The notes beneath the pieces were generated by a model, which saw only the letters and a program-made list of their open reading frames with translations, was not told the DNA's origin and ran no database searches. This document shows positions 49,695 to 62,119 of a DNA stretch of 64,000 nt, piece by piece. Made by a program: the position numbers and the translations under genes. The DNA is from Owenia fusiformis. Taxonomy: Eukaryota; Annelida; Polychaeta; Sabellida; Oweniidae. The stretch spans positions 18,441,759 through 18,505,758 of the forward strand of contig CAIIXF020000009.1 of assembly GCA_903813345.2 (NCBI GenBank), in the 5' to 3' direction. Within the stretch, counting starts at the first letter, position 1. Each line of letters starts with the position of its first letter.

Positions 49695-49844
49695 ATGCTC
49701 GGTTGCTTCAAACGCCGTCAACCAAAAAACAAGGCAGGGACAAAACGTGATATTTCATCTGAGCCAGAGTCCATTGAAGCTCGGCCGTCCACATCTAAAG
49801 AACCTGTTCCTGACATTGAGGATTTTACTGTCAACATGAATAAG
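49695..49844 (+). CDS. Putative alternative first exon D
   Basis: 50 codons from ATG to donor AAG|GTATAT, phase 0. Begins MLGCFKRRQPKNKAGTKRD, then SSEPESIEARPSTSKEPV, and ends DIEDFTVNMNK. The N-terminus combines a Cys at position 4 with a basic stretch (KRR..KNK), a possible palmitoylation plus polybasic membrane-anchor signal, followed by a disordered acidic Ser/Pro segment. The CpG-rich promoter-like upstream DNA is the best in the region. Shares phase with exons A/B and C, suggesting alternative N-termini on one body. Protein family not recognised. Confidence 0.6.
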
Positions 49845-52569
49845 GTATATTCCTGTTTATAAACAAACGTTAAGGTTCAGTGTTATTTATCACATGGCAG
49901 CCATATTGGAATTCTTAGATGACCGATGTATTTTTTACGGTCAATATCATTACTTAAACGTGATATATTGTTTGTCTGGTTTACATTGATGCTCATATTT
50001 TGTGATTATCCCTTTATTTAGATCTAATAAGGATTATCCATGTTAAGTATGTGATTTATTGAGAAATCTTTGATCTCATACCTTGTCAACTGGTAGGTTT
50101 TCCCCAATTATGTAAATCACAAATTGAATCTTGTTTCATTTATTGTAAGGTAAAAGTCAAGCTTGGATAGTTTTGAATCATAGATAGAAAGAATCAATAA
50201 TATTCAGATTAATAGGTGCTCTCCAGAGAGAGTCCTATGTAAGATACTCCAAAGGGGAAACTCATTTTTGATGAGAGAATTTTTGAAAATAAGAAAATTG
50301 TAGTGAACTTGAATATCTGATCAAAGTTGCATCTTTTTATATGAATATTTGGCCAGAGTTCTTAGAGAAAACAGTGAAAATGTTACAAATAGGCTTGGGA
50401 TCTCCTTATTAGATTTTGAATTATGACTGAACTAAACATAAATCTGTAATATCTAAGAATTATATCTATATTATAGTATAAAACTAGAGAAATTTATGAT
50501 TAAGTTACTTCCTACATATTAATAAGAAATAACATCTTTACTCCTTTCTTTGATGGTTCCCTTTATGTATTATATGGTAAAAATAGATCTTTTGATATTT
50601 TACCTCGTGGAGAGTTGCAATGTTATCGTTCTTATTGCTTGGGCAGGTATAGGTCATCAGAAACACATTTTTATCTCAGTGTATGATTGCTTAGTGCTTT
50701 GTTGCTGGAAATAAGATAATTGTCCAGGATACATTGATCAACCAAGTCCATGGTCAACCTTTTAAAAAATCAGAAACTGAAATTCTCTTATATATCATTA
50801 GTCATGTAACCCAAGGTATTTAGAAATTAACCAGTATGAATTTTGTGGCATTGAAAATGATTAACTGTCTATAATTGAAAGCCTGTGTAACATAGAACTG
50901 TCATCACAGTAGTAGTTTGTATTGGTTTACATGTTGCGGCATATTAGATATTACTTAGTGGCTTCACTTCAAAGAGGTAGTACCTGGATGTCCGTCTGCT
51001 CGTTTTTATTCCCCATCTATATTCCTTGTAGAAATTGAACTTGAACGAGCTGTCTGATTTTCTGACAATCAGAAATAGATGTGTGTATCAACTTCATGCT
51101 CGCTCAATTTTTATTATTAACTTTTCAGTGGGTCTCTCTCTATTTTTGTGTCATCAAAATATTTCTCCTTCAGGCTCATTGATTTAGTTATAGCATGCTA
51201 GAAACACTGGATCTTCTGTTTATTATGGACATAAGCCATGTTCTGAGCTGGCTATGTTTTACCTAAATCGCTTGCAGCAACTCTCTAGACCCCCTCCCCC
51301 AGATCTATTTCAGCGGACAATTTAATGATTGAACAGCCCATTTTGATTGATCAGTCACAGGTATCTTAAGCACACAGTACACCTTGAGCGAGGTTAACAA
51401 TCACATGTTTAGTCTAACACCTCAGCATCACGCTTTATCTCTCATTCTCTTATCTGTAAAAGATGTTCAGTGGAGATCATATACTTATTGTAATATCATT
51501 ATATGACATCTTGTTGTTAATTTTGTGATATATGGTTCATTCTGTTTTTGACAATTTTCTGGAAAATTAAGATGAGCATGGTTTTGTTCTTTCCACACAT
51601 ATTTAGCAGTTGATGTATTGCCTGTCTCTCTAATTAGCAACAGATACAAGCTCAGTTATGCAGATTATGCCTTTTAATTAAATTCATTATAATGGAAATA
51701 ATAATTATTGGGAGATAGTGTTTCATTGATGTCTTTGTGTGGCATTTAGAAATCTGTCAATTTAGAATGATTAAATAGAGATATTATTTGAGTATTAGCA
51801 TTATTGCTTCTGTGTAATCTCATGATATGGGGGAGGGTAGGGGGTATGAGTATGTTTTTGAAGAGGAGAGTTTTTGCATTTTGTCATCTTTAATATAAGT
51901 ATCCAGCAGAACAAAGATTCAAACTATTAATGTTATATTACTTTTTGATGCAAGCAAATGAATACAGTTCATAGACAGAGATAAAAAGCAAGTTATGTAT
52001 TTTCATACCATTGTAATCTGGGTGTGTCTGTATATATATGAATAAACTAGAATAGAATGGAATGTTTTGATAGCTTACACAATCAATCCTTATGAAGTTA
52101 AATCAATCGATTATGTCTGTTAAATACATTTGCACCATTTGTTTTATGTTTGTTTCAGTTCATGTGTGCAGTTTGTAGGCCTTGGACTTTTGTTACAAAC
52201 AAATTGGTTCTTCAAATGTTTTTGTATCCCTGATTACAAAATTATTCTTTTAGCAATTCAATCGTTAATTTGTCAAATATACAACTTTACTTGTTAATAG
52301 AATATTTTATTTCTAGAAAAGGCAATACAAGCTCTATAGACAAATAAACCATTTTCAGCTGGGTGCAAATGTATTTCCAAATGGGTATTAGCACCTATTT
52401 GTTTCACACTGCACTGGGAGAAGTTCACTGAAGTTTATTCCAGAGAATACCAGAAAATTAGATACTTCAATTAGAATAACCAAGCATTTGTCTGGTTGGT
52501 TCATAGTTGAATGACTGGTAGCATTGATTGAATCTTGAAACAACCAAATCCAATCAACTGCTTCAAAAA

Positions 52570-52618
52570 CAGTACAGTACAGTACAATACAGTATAGTAC
52601 AGTACAGTACAGTATAGT
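52570..52618. repeat. AGTAC microsatellite adjoining an AAACCTG end
   Basis: About ten copies of a 5-bp AGTAC unit with some AATAC/TAGTAT variants. They run directly into TAGTAAAACCTGTATATGTG, a family MITE end (52616 onward), as if the microsatellite grew from the MITE's TACAGT terminus. Confidence 0.7.
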
Positions 52619-54512
52619 AAAACCTGTATATGTGAACACATCTTTATTGTACATGTGTTGTAAATGCTTAAATTGTTTTAACATTTTCAATCTCTTTCAA
52701 ACATTGCCTTCTCAATTTTATTTTCAAACCTATTGACTTTTATGTTATCAAAACCTCTTCTCTGTTGAAAAACTCATGATAGGTTCACAAAACCTTCTAG
52801 ATGATCCCAGCACGATTCATTCTTGGTAGTATTACCTATTCATGTCCAAACACTTTATCATGGAATAAATAGAAATGAATTTTGCCAGACTAATACCTTT
52901 TAGAACTAGAAAGTGGAATCATGGTTGAGACTTCATAAAGCTATTCATTCATTTCCATCTATATTGATAGACAGTTATTTAATGCAACATTTTGATTAGA
53001 AAACTGAACAAATAGCCTCGTATCTCATAGACAGTTACATTTGTAGATACCTATAATGAATGAGGGTACCCTGACATGTTTGGTAATTGCTTTAGTTTTG
53101 TATGATGAGAGCATAACCATGGTGATCAGTTTTGTGTTTCTAATGCTGTTCTAGTCTTGTAAGCCCTGTGGTACCCCCTTCCCATCCTCTATAACATCAG
53201 CTGGTTAGAGAAATATCAAATCGATAATGTAACGGGGTTTGCTCAATTTTTTGAATAGATCATGAGAAAATATCAAGGGGCTTAAATCCAAAATTAGATA
53301 ATCCTTGGTTGCAAAAGATTTTAAATCATTGATATATATGCAGATGTTAAATGAGAAGCTGGGGTTTATCTAACATTAACTAGGATTTATCATTTCCTGT
53401 TAGGTAAGCTCCATCTTTGGTACAAAAGGAGAATTGTTCTTTTAATATTGTGGGAGAATGGATATTCTTGATACAGGGCTAACTTGTACATATGTTTAGC
53501 TTTTCTTAGTTAATTACATAGAAAAAGAGAGCAATGTAAAAAAGAATATATTCACTTTGGACTGAATCATTAGAAGGATTCCCCTTGGTAATATTGAGTG
53601 CTAAACATGTGGATGACATATTCTTGCATGAGCTAACTATAACATTTTTAAGAACATATTTGATAAAGATGTTGAGATTTGGCTAAGCATTATAGTTAGA
53701 CTTTGATTGAATTGATTGAATTCGCAGTTTGTAGAATAGTGTCAATAGATGGCGAAGATGTCAATGGGTTTAATTATATACTTTAAAATTGTAAAAATTG
53801 CTATATGAATTTCCATTTATGAGTCCTGGGTACCATTACAAGTACTGTCTAGCCTGTATCTAGATTCAGTGTAGTGTTTTCCGCAAGATTTTTTCTCAAG
53901 TAGGTGCAAAATTCTCATCTTCACATATCTATCCAAAATTGATTAAATTATGTCCGTTTTTCATGATTTTTCTCATTTTCAAATGGGTGCAAAAGGATTT
54001 TCAGGTGGGTGCAAGCCTTTTTCAAATCTCAGGTGGATGCTGCGCCCACTTGCTTTAATGCTGGGGAGATCATTGTAATGTTTTCCTCATACCCTTCATC
54101 TTATTTTATTAATTGATTACTCAAAAGATTATTAACTGATCTTAATAGTTGCAGATGAAAATATAGATCCAACAATGAGCGGTAAAACCAACATCTCTCT
54201 TGAGCAGATTTTGACCTATACATATAAATATAATATGCTTCGACTCAATATGCACTTTGCTAAAACAGCAGAAAATGGTTTGATGAAACAGCGCAGAATA
54301 AGACTTTACTGTTTAGGCTTTAGTGATCCCCAGAGATGTGCTTGAAATAAATTGCTTTAACTTGATTGTGACTCATCACTCAAATACTGTCTTAAATACT
54401 TTAGATTGTTTTTTCTTAACAATGTCCCTCTTTGATATATAACACTTCAATCTCTCTCTGCCAATTCTTTAGTGATTTTGGTCTAGTGTTGCAGGATGTA
54501 TCATTGTATCAG

Positions 54513-54930
54513 GTCAAAATGTATGTTATTGTTGCTGTTGTTTAAGGGAGCATATTAATATAAAAGTAGAACTTGTCAAAATGTATGTTATTGTTGCTGT
54601 TATTTAAGGGAGCATATTAATGTAAAAGTAGAACTTGGCAAAATGTATGTTATTGTTGCTGTTATTTAAGGGAGCATACTAGTGTTAAATGTAGAACTTG
54701 TCAAAATATGTGTTATTGTTGCTGTTATTTAAGGGAGCATATTAGTGTTAAAGTAGAACTTGACAAAATGTATGTTATTGTTGCTGTTATTTAAGGGAGC
54801 ATATTAATATAAAAGTAGAACTTGACAAAATGTATGTTATTGTTGCTGTTATTTAAGGGAGCATATTAATATAAAAGTAGAACTTGTCAAAATATGTTAT
54901 GACATTGCTGTTATTTAAGGGAGAACTTGC
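54513..54930 (+). repeat. 62-bp minisatellite, about 6.5 copies
   Basis: Unit TGTATGTTATTGTTGCTGTT + ATTTAAGGGAGCATATTAAT + ATAAAAGTAGAACTTGTCAA + AA, repeated head to tail with small indels in the fourth and last copies. Unrelated in sequence to the 62-bp array at 28077-28317. Confidence 0.9.
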
Positions 54931-57612
54931 CACATGGGTCAGTGGCTTTCCTTTATATCATTTTGCTCAAATTGTGTCCCCAAAGCAATAATGGCTATAT
55001 GAAGTCCTTGCTTTATTGAATGCATCTACCAGATATTGCATGATTTTTTAATCACACTGACTACATACAGGGTCAAGAGTTGATCTCATATACCAACCCT
55101 AAACCTGTGTATTACCAATCGAGACAGAAGAAGCAAAGGTTTAGGATTGGCATATAGGATCTGGGATCTAACTTATGTTTTTTCCTACATAATTCCAAAG
55201 AAACCTGTCCAATATTCCTCTATAAAGAAGAGCATGTTGACCCAACTGTCCAATTTGTCTCATCTGGATAATGAAGGAAATGATTGATTTATGCCATATA
55301 TTTGTTGTAAGAATCAGGTTTATCTTGTCTCATGTAAAGTAGCTCTTCATTCTATGCTGACATGATAAGGCACTTTCCTCTGTAACATGGTCTAACATAC
55401 ATGTCCATCTGCTCATTTTTAGCTAAAACTCCATCTTCACTCTTAATTTCAATTTTTCAGAGGGTTATATGGCTATTGGCTAGCTATTGTAATATTACTG
55501 CATCTATTCAGTACTTAGCTGAAAAATGGAGAGGTTTACAGTAATTAATGGAGCCTAACATTTCTTAACCTTCAAAAATCAATAGAGGTTTCTGGGAATA
55601 GGAAGTATGAGATATATTCCCTTGAATGAAATATAACATAGCTCATGTTTAAGGAGCAAATGAAGTGCAGAGAAAGAACAACACAAATATAAATGAATGT
55701 GAAATTTTAAATATATAGAAATGGCCAAAATGTTATAGTTGTTTCACATTTAAGTGAGATACACAAGCAGTTAGCATGATCAGAAAGAATTTTTATCAGA
55801 CAGGGATGTAGTGATGCAAGCATGCATAAACTAATTAGCTTTTCTTCATCTCTTGCATCTAATACTGTTATATACTATAGTGCTGTTAGTATCTTTAATT
55901 TCTATGAGTAACTTCACTTCTCTCAGTTCATCATTTTTATGAGCCCATTGACTTTGGCTTTTTTAATTTAGTGATGATTTATGGTGATTTTATGGTGATT
56001 CTCAATGCAAGAATTAAATAGATAGTTTGTGTTATAATCATTGTTAGATTTAGCATTTGTTTTATATAAATTAGCGTATCAGTTCAAAAAACCATAGAAG
56101 ACCTGACAGACTCTACCATACTGTATCTAAGCAATTATTCATTTAACGATTTATGTGTTAACTTTTTCGTAAAAATATAAATCTCGCAGAAATTGCATCA
56201 TCCCCCCTCTACTCATTTTGTGTCCAATTTACGGCAATGATAATAGTATGCATGATCAATTTTGTTTAGTTTTTAAGGAATAAAGACTGAGATTTATGGC
56301 ATGATATATGACTGGAAAATTTATTCTGTTCATTGTTAAAAAACCGAAATTGCATTGCAATTGAGGTCTTTGGCAATGGGCAGAATAAAATCTGAGGTCA
56401 TAAAATCAGTGTCTTTGTTACAATTCTAATATGATAAACAGAAAAGAAAAACAAATTTTTGCATTTATAAATTTTAGTGGTCATACATGCTCCAATAAAA
56501 AGACCAGTAAATCAATTGTTTTGGCTGTCGTGACATCATGTATCATGTTAGAATTTCAAGTAAAATGCTGTTTTAAAATGATATATCCTTAAAAACTGCT
56601 TTAATGAAATCTTTATACTTAGAACAATTATAAAAAGCAAATGTGATCTGAAGATTCATATTATCATAGATTCACACATGTCAAGTTGCTAAGTACATGT
56701 ATGGTATAGATAGAATGATAGACATCTACAGATGTAGATATGTACAAATGTCTACTCAGTTAGATACATCCGGACTTTCTTTAGTTTTTTATCCCCAATA
56801 ATGACAGTGATCAGACTATGCTGAAGTATACAGATAGGTACAAAATACATTTTTGAATTGTGGGTTAATTTTAGATTTAGTGTACCAGTTTTTTTAGTTC
56901 ACATATCCTGTTTTGTTAACAGGGATGGGTAGGTGGTCTAGTCAATAACAAAATGAGTTAAATGTAGAATATAGTACAGAATATTTGAGAGAGGCCTTGG
57001 GAAGTCATAAGAATAGATGAAAATGACATATTATGATCAATCAGTAAAATTAAAAAAGAGAACTGATACATTGAAAGCAAATACAAATGTAGGAATCAAA
57101 TTGGTTCAGAAATTGTTTTGTCTGAATAAATCTGGTTTCATATATAGATGTCAGTCATGAAACTCACATTCATTATTAGAATTTTTTGATTTGTTACTAT
57201 CCTATGTTGGCTCTATAACCTCTAGTTACTAGAGGTAAGAGAGCCTTAGATAAAAAGGGAAACATCTGAAAAGTCAGAATGTTTATTATCACACATTGTA
57301 CTTATGTGAATTCATGCAGACATGAACACTCATAAGACATGTGAACATGCTTAATATTTTTAAGAATTCCAGCGCATCAGGAGCAGAAAATATTGATATC
57401 TTGAGAAAATTTCTCGCAGAATTTAATTTGTCGCTTTTGATTTTTTCAAGATGTAATATCGATCTACTCCTCTGCAAAGACAGACAGTTAATGGAAAGAA
57501 CTATTATTATGTCAGCAGTGATTTGTTAGTAGATAAAATGTTATGGTAGCAACGGAATCATTAACAGAAACTTTAAGTTAAGAATTCCTAAAGTTCATTG
57601 TAGTCTTACTAT

Positions 57613-58266
57613 TAGTGGTCGGACTCGCCTGAAAATCTCCACTCGAGTGGGCCATGAAAAACCACGATTATATTCGCGATTTGACTTAAGTTGAGTTACT
57701 TCCGGTTTCAGTTTCCCAAGTAGCGGCAGAATTCATCAATTTGATAAAGTCTTTCAAGTGCCTCTATACTTTTTATTGTCTAAATCGTATTGCACATCCC
57801 TATAGATCGTTAAAGTTCACCCCTAGTCCCCTATAGATAGTAAAACTTACCGGATAAATAGTGAAAACAAACTTCGTCAATCCAGAAAGTTCCAGGATGC
57901 ACCGCGGTAGACAAATTTTAAAATTCCCGGCTGTTGGATAGTCCCAGAATGCATCAAACCGGAAATGAAACTTTTGCATGAAAATAACGAAAGCAGAATA
58001 AAATCCAAGTATGTTTGTCCTCCGCACATGGCATTAAATAGAAAATAAGTTGTATTCTATACAGATTAAGCAGAACATTACAACTATAAGCATGGAAATT
58101 GTGAATAGTAGAGACGAATCGCGAGTCAAGGTAAGGTGAAAACGAGTGAAAAATATTTTTTTGGTAAAAATTTCAAATCGTGAGTTCAAGTTTTCAACTC
58201 GATCAATTGATTTTTAGGACAAATGCGAGTACAACTCGAGTACACGAGTCAGTCTTCCAACCACTA
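57613..58266. mobile_element. hAT-like non-autonomous element with 8-bp target duplication
   Basis: The left end TAGTGGTCGGACTCG is mirrored by CGAGTCAGTCTTCCAACCAC then TA, and the flanks carry a perfect 8-bp duplication CTTACTAT (57605-57612 and 58267-58274). An 8-bp duplication is the hallmark of hAT transposons. The interior is unusually CpG-containing (ACTTCCGGTTTC, ACCGGAAATGAAAC, TCGCGAGT) and has mirrored CTCGAGT blocks. No transposase. A short ATG-to-GTAAGG exon-like string near 58093 lies inside it. Confidence 0.82.
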
Positions 58267-58763
58267 CTTACTATGATGTCAGAGGATTTTAATATTCATT
58301 CCAGCTAATCATGATAATATATGTATACAATAATTACTGTATGTATTAATTATGTATCATTTTTGCCTTATTTTTTTCAAAACAATTTGTCTATTAATTT
58401 ATGAAATCTGAATTTGGCCTTGTCCTCAGAATTACAATTTATAAAATTATTCATAATATAATGTTGTTTCTTTCTTCCTCTTTTTCATGTGGGTGCTTAT
58501 TCCTTCCCTTGGATCGTGCTGCCATCTTTACAAAAACCAACAAACTCTGGTTGCCATGACAATTCACATATGCTGCACTATAGGTAAGTGAAGTGTCACA
58601 TAATGTAAAGCTAATAAGTATTTGAGATAGCTTAATGAATTATTTTTCATGACTGTGAAGGCCCTGTAGAATTAATCTGACATTACACACTTCATTTCAA
58701 AGTGGGGAAAGTATGTGTTATTGTGCTTCATACAGAATTAGTCTTGTGACATAATATCATCTA

Positions 58764-59161
58764 CAGTCTGTTAAACTGCTTCAAGGCAACCAGGCAACCA
58801 GTTGAACCTAAAAAATAAGAAGTCTAAAGACTGCAATGCAATAATATATAGAAACATATATTCATATTGCACACAAATGACATTTGTATATCTTGGATTG
58901 CTTTTGTATTGGCTTATAAAGTCTGTAACCTCTTATATTTTGATGCTTCTCTGCCTTGTTAATTCTGAAAAAATAACATGGCGGTTAGACCTCAAATTAC
59001 AAGAGGACACAGGCTTATTGCACTTAACAGAAAATAATCTGAAATATTCAAATGTCATTCATGTGCAGTATGAATTGTTTTTCCATATATTATTGCACAA
59101 TAATTTTTAGATTTTTATTATTTAGGTTCAACTGGTTGCCTTGAAGCAGTTTAACAGACTG
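58764..59161. mobile_element. 398-bp foldback element (CAGTCTGTTAAACTGCTTCA)
   Basis: The left arm CAGTCTGTTAAACTGCTTCA then AGGCAACCAG..TTGAACCTAAA is mirrored at the right by TTTAGGTTCAACTGGTTGCC then TTGAAGCAGTTTAACAGACT, G. Arms are about 42 bp, nearly perfect, with an 8-bp GGCAACCA duplication in the left arm. The interior open frame (58802-59110, 102 codons) has no recognisable motif and is probably chance. Confidence 0.78.
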
Positions 59162-62030
59162 CATAAGGATTATGCACTGGGGGGTTATGAATATAGAGTT
59201 TATCTGTACCAGTTTTTGAGGTTTTACTAATATTTCTTGTTGGCTACCTGTTGAAATCAACATGTATGTTGGTTATCTAAACTCAAATAAAGTGATTCTG
59301 AGTTTTATTTAAAAATTCTGATCTTCACTTGATCTTTGTCTTGATATAATCCTGTTATCAAAATTTTATCAGTTATATGTTTTGTTAGTCAACTATGTAT
59401 GAATAATCATACACAAATATATTCAAGAAATACTTGGTCGACTGTTATATTTCCAATAAGAAAAGAAATAATCAATGTGTGTCTATGTAATGGCAGACAA
59501 CCTACACAAGAGAAAATGTTGCGTGTCAAGTTCTAATATATATGTATGTCTTCAGTGCCAGGATTGCACCATGTTAGAAATGAGTTACCATGCTGAAAAT
59601 GTCTCTCTATTCTTGCCTTATATTCAATCAGTTACTTTTCAAAACATGAAAGAAATAACTCACTTTTTGGGTGTTTTGTACAATTTAGAGTGTTAACCTA
59701 ATGTCTGTAATTCATTTCTCTCTGGTTTCACTCATTACTAAACACTTTTCCATTTTAAAACATATCCAACTAAGTAAGACCAAGTTAGATATCAACTTGG
59801 GTTAATTTTTAATTGAGCTAGCTACGGAGAAAGACGTTTCTAAAGATTGAGTGTCACATGAGCACTAGATAGATTTTACTATTAATAAAATACAAGATGG
59901 TCTTGATCTTTAGCACACGTATGTGGCATAATGTCTTATTGTCTACCAGATGGGTCTATTTATTTATAATTAGCACAGGTGAATCATACATATAGCTAAA
60001 GGAACCAGACTCCCTTATTCTGTATTCAGAGACATTAAGTGGTTCAGGTGTTTCCCCGTATACAGTGTACCTCTGAGATACCCATTCTTGGCAAATATCA
60101 GATCTCATATTTTCTCAAGTCTGCAAGTTAGAATGATATGATGAATGTCAGAGTACATTCCAATGGCACTTTACCAATATCATTGCATCATTTTGTCTAA
60201 AGATTTTAGTCACGGCTATCTTCTCAGCAGATTTATTCATTCGTGAATTCTTGTGATTTATATGACAAGTTACATGTATTTTCAAATGGCACATAGGAAT
60301 GATCAGATATATAGAAGAAAAATGATCTACACTTGAGGGGCCTATTCTTATACTTGTCACTTCTCTATGTCTTGCCATGCTGTCTTGTTACTGTCTTGAC
60401 TTGAGTAGGAAGAACTATGACCAAAATATTATTAACCATTTTAAAAATGTATCATTATTATGAAAAAAGTGACCGATTCTCTGGAAACATCATGAATTTC
60501 AAAACAATTCTCAAAATTCAACTGTCTCATGATAATACCATAGCAACATGTTGAATAGCTTACATAAGTCATAATATATAATATCTCCAGAAACAGGTCC
60601 CAGGATGCTTGATCTATTATATGGCATGGTACCTATCTATACTCTGTACTCTTTGTATATTACCTTTCACAGGACATTGCCTTGATCCACATTCTTAAAT
60701 AAGAGCTGAAATATGAAGTTAGAATATCGCAACACTATTTTCTGCCTTAGTAGCTAACATTTATATTACATTCTATTCAAACTCCATAAATGCCTATTAA
60801 AACTATATTTGAGATTATTATTGAAATCTTAACAGCATCAAAACCATTTGTACTAATCAGATGGTAATATTGGCTAGATTCGGAGAATACAGGTTACTTT
60901 AGCAGATTCAGGTATATTTTCATAGATGCTCAGTCAAGGTAGTTGATTTGTCCCTTCGGAATTTGTAGAAATTGAATATGCAGACATGATAATGTTACAG
61001 AGTCTGCATTTCCAATATATTGGAGAAACCTTAATGTTTGTGCCCCTTGAGTATTTTTACAGATTTTATGATCTTCTGGGTATTATTTCAATCTTCGGTA
61101 TTTCTCAAAATATATATTTTGCCCTTCATCAGTTCGTTTTGTTAAGGATTTGATTCATTTTCTGCTATATTTGCGCTTTTCCTTTCTTTGATGATGTATT
61201 TCTTCTTGCAAAATATTGTGTGTCATTTTTGGCAATGAGCAGTGTCTGTAGACACATAGACATGCAATATTGATTATAGTGGATATCTGAGCAACATGGG
61301 TCTACTTTAGTAGTTATATTTAGTTTTTTTATGGTATAATCATGAGACAGACACCATACATTGTAGCTACCAATTTTGGGTCGTTGATATATAAGACATC
61401 CGTTCAAATTGTTCGTGCTAGATAAGTTTTGATGACACATTTAAGAAAATCATGGTCACTGTGTCACCTTGGTCAAACTCAATTCTTAATTATAAATCTA
61501 AATAAACTAATTTTTTTTTATTGTCACCATTTTAAATTATGAAATGTATGTTATATTTATATAATGGTTATGTACCTGGAGGTTTGATTTACCGATTTAA
61601 TCTGTGGAATTGTATTCCCCACCTCATCTTTCCTAGATATTATCAGCTGAGAGACTTGATACAAGAGTTCATTGAAATTCATGATCCGACCTATAAAAAA
61701 TATTCGGATATTAGCAAATATGATCATTGGAAGAGATCCATAATATATTTTCATATGTCTAATTGTTACCCATGGCTTAAACTCACACTACCATTATGGT
61801 TTTGCCTTATTCCTCTCGAAAATCCAAATAAGATTCCTAATTTTTGATGATTTCTGTATAATTTGGAGTGTATATTGATGGCCATTTATTTTATTTATTA
61901 CAAATTTCCACTTAATTATATATCTGAAAACATGACAAGCATTATTATACTTAAGGGTTAAGCTAGTGGCCTGTAGCCATAGACACTATTAATTAATATA
62001 ACGTTAGGTTGCATGCTATTTCATCTACAG

Positions 62031-62119
62031 CCTCATTTTGAAAGCTTCATTGCTTCGGAGGAGATCGAAGACACAACAACGTTATATGGAAGTGACATTA
62101 AATGACTTTGAAGTGATAC
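62031..62119 (+). CDS. Putative downstream exon E (frame ambiguous)
   Basis: 89 nt between TTTCATCTACAG and donor GTAAGT. In phase 0, the phase of every upstream putative donor, it reads PHFESFIASEEIEDTTT then LYGSDIK and stops at TGA 62103-62105. That would complete a 58-74-aa protein, with the next junction 14 nt after the stop, too close to trigger nonsense-mediated decay. In frame +1 it is open throughout: LILKASLLRRRSKTQQRY then MEVTLNDFEVIR. There NDFEVIR resembles the segment just before the glycine loop of AGC kinases. That frame needs a preceding exon ending with two spare bases, which I do not see. Product not recognised. Confidence 0.42.

Larger units (their letters stand above)
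49845..62030 (+). other. 12-kb intron-like interval
   Basis: Contains the AGTAC microsatellite, the 62-bp minisatellite at 54513-54930, the hAT-like element at 57613-58266 and the foldback at 58764-59161. I see no further convincing exon in between. Confidence 0.5.

Noticed and set aside
58093-58134. ATG exon-like string ending at GTAAGG
   Set aside because: Lies within the hAT-like element, so it is present in the transposon regardless of any host gene.
58802-59110. 102-codon open frame with a hydrophobic segment inside the foldback element
   Set aside because: No recognisable motif, no coding-like composition, and located between transposon arms.
62043-62060. Protein kinase inhibitor (PKI) motif, from the string FIAS in exon E
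   Set aside because: PKI requires FIASGRTGRRNA; the following residues here are acidic and lack the RRNA pseudosubstrate.
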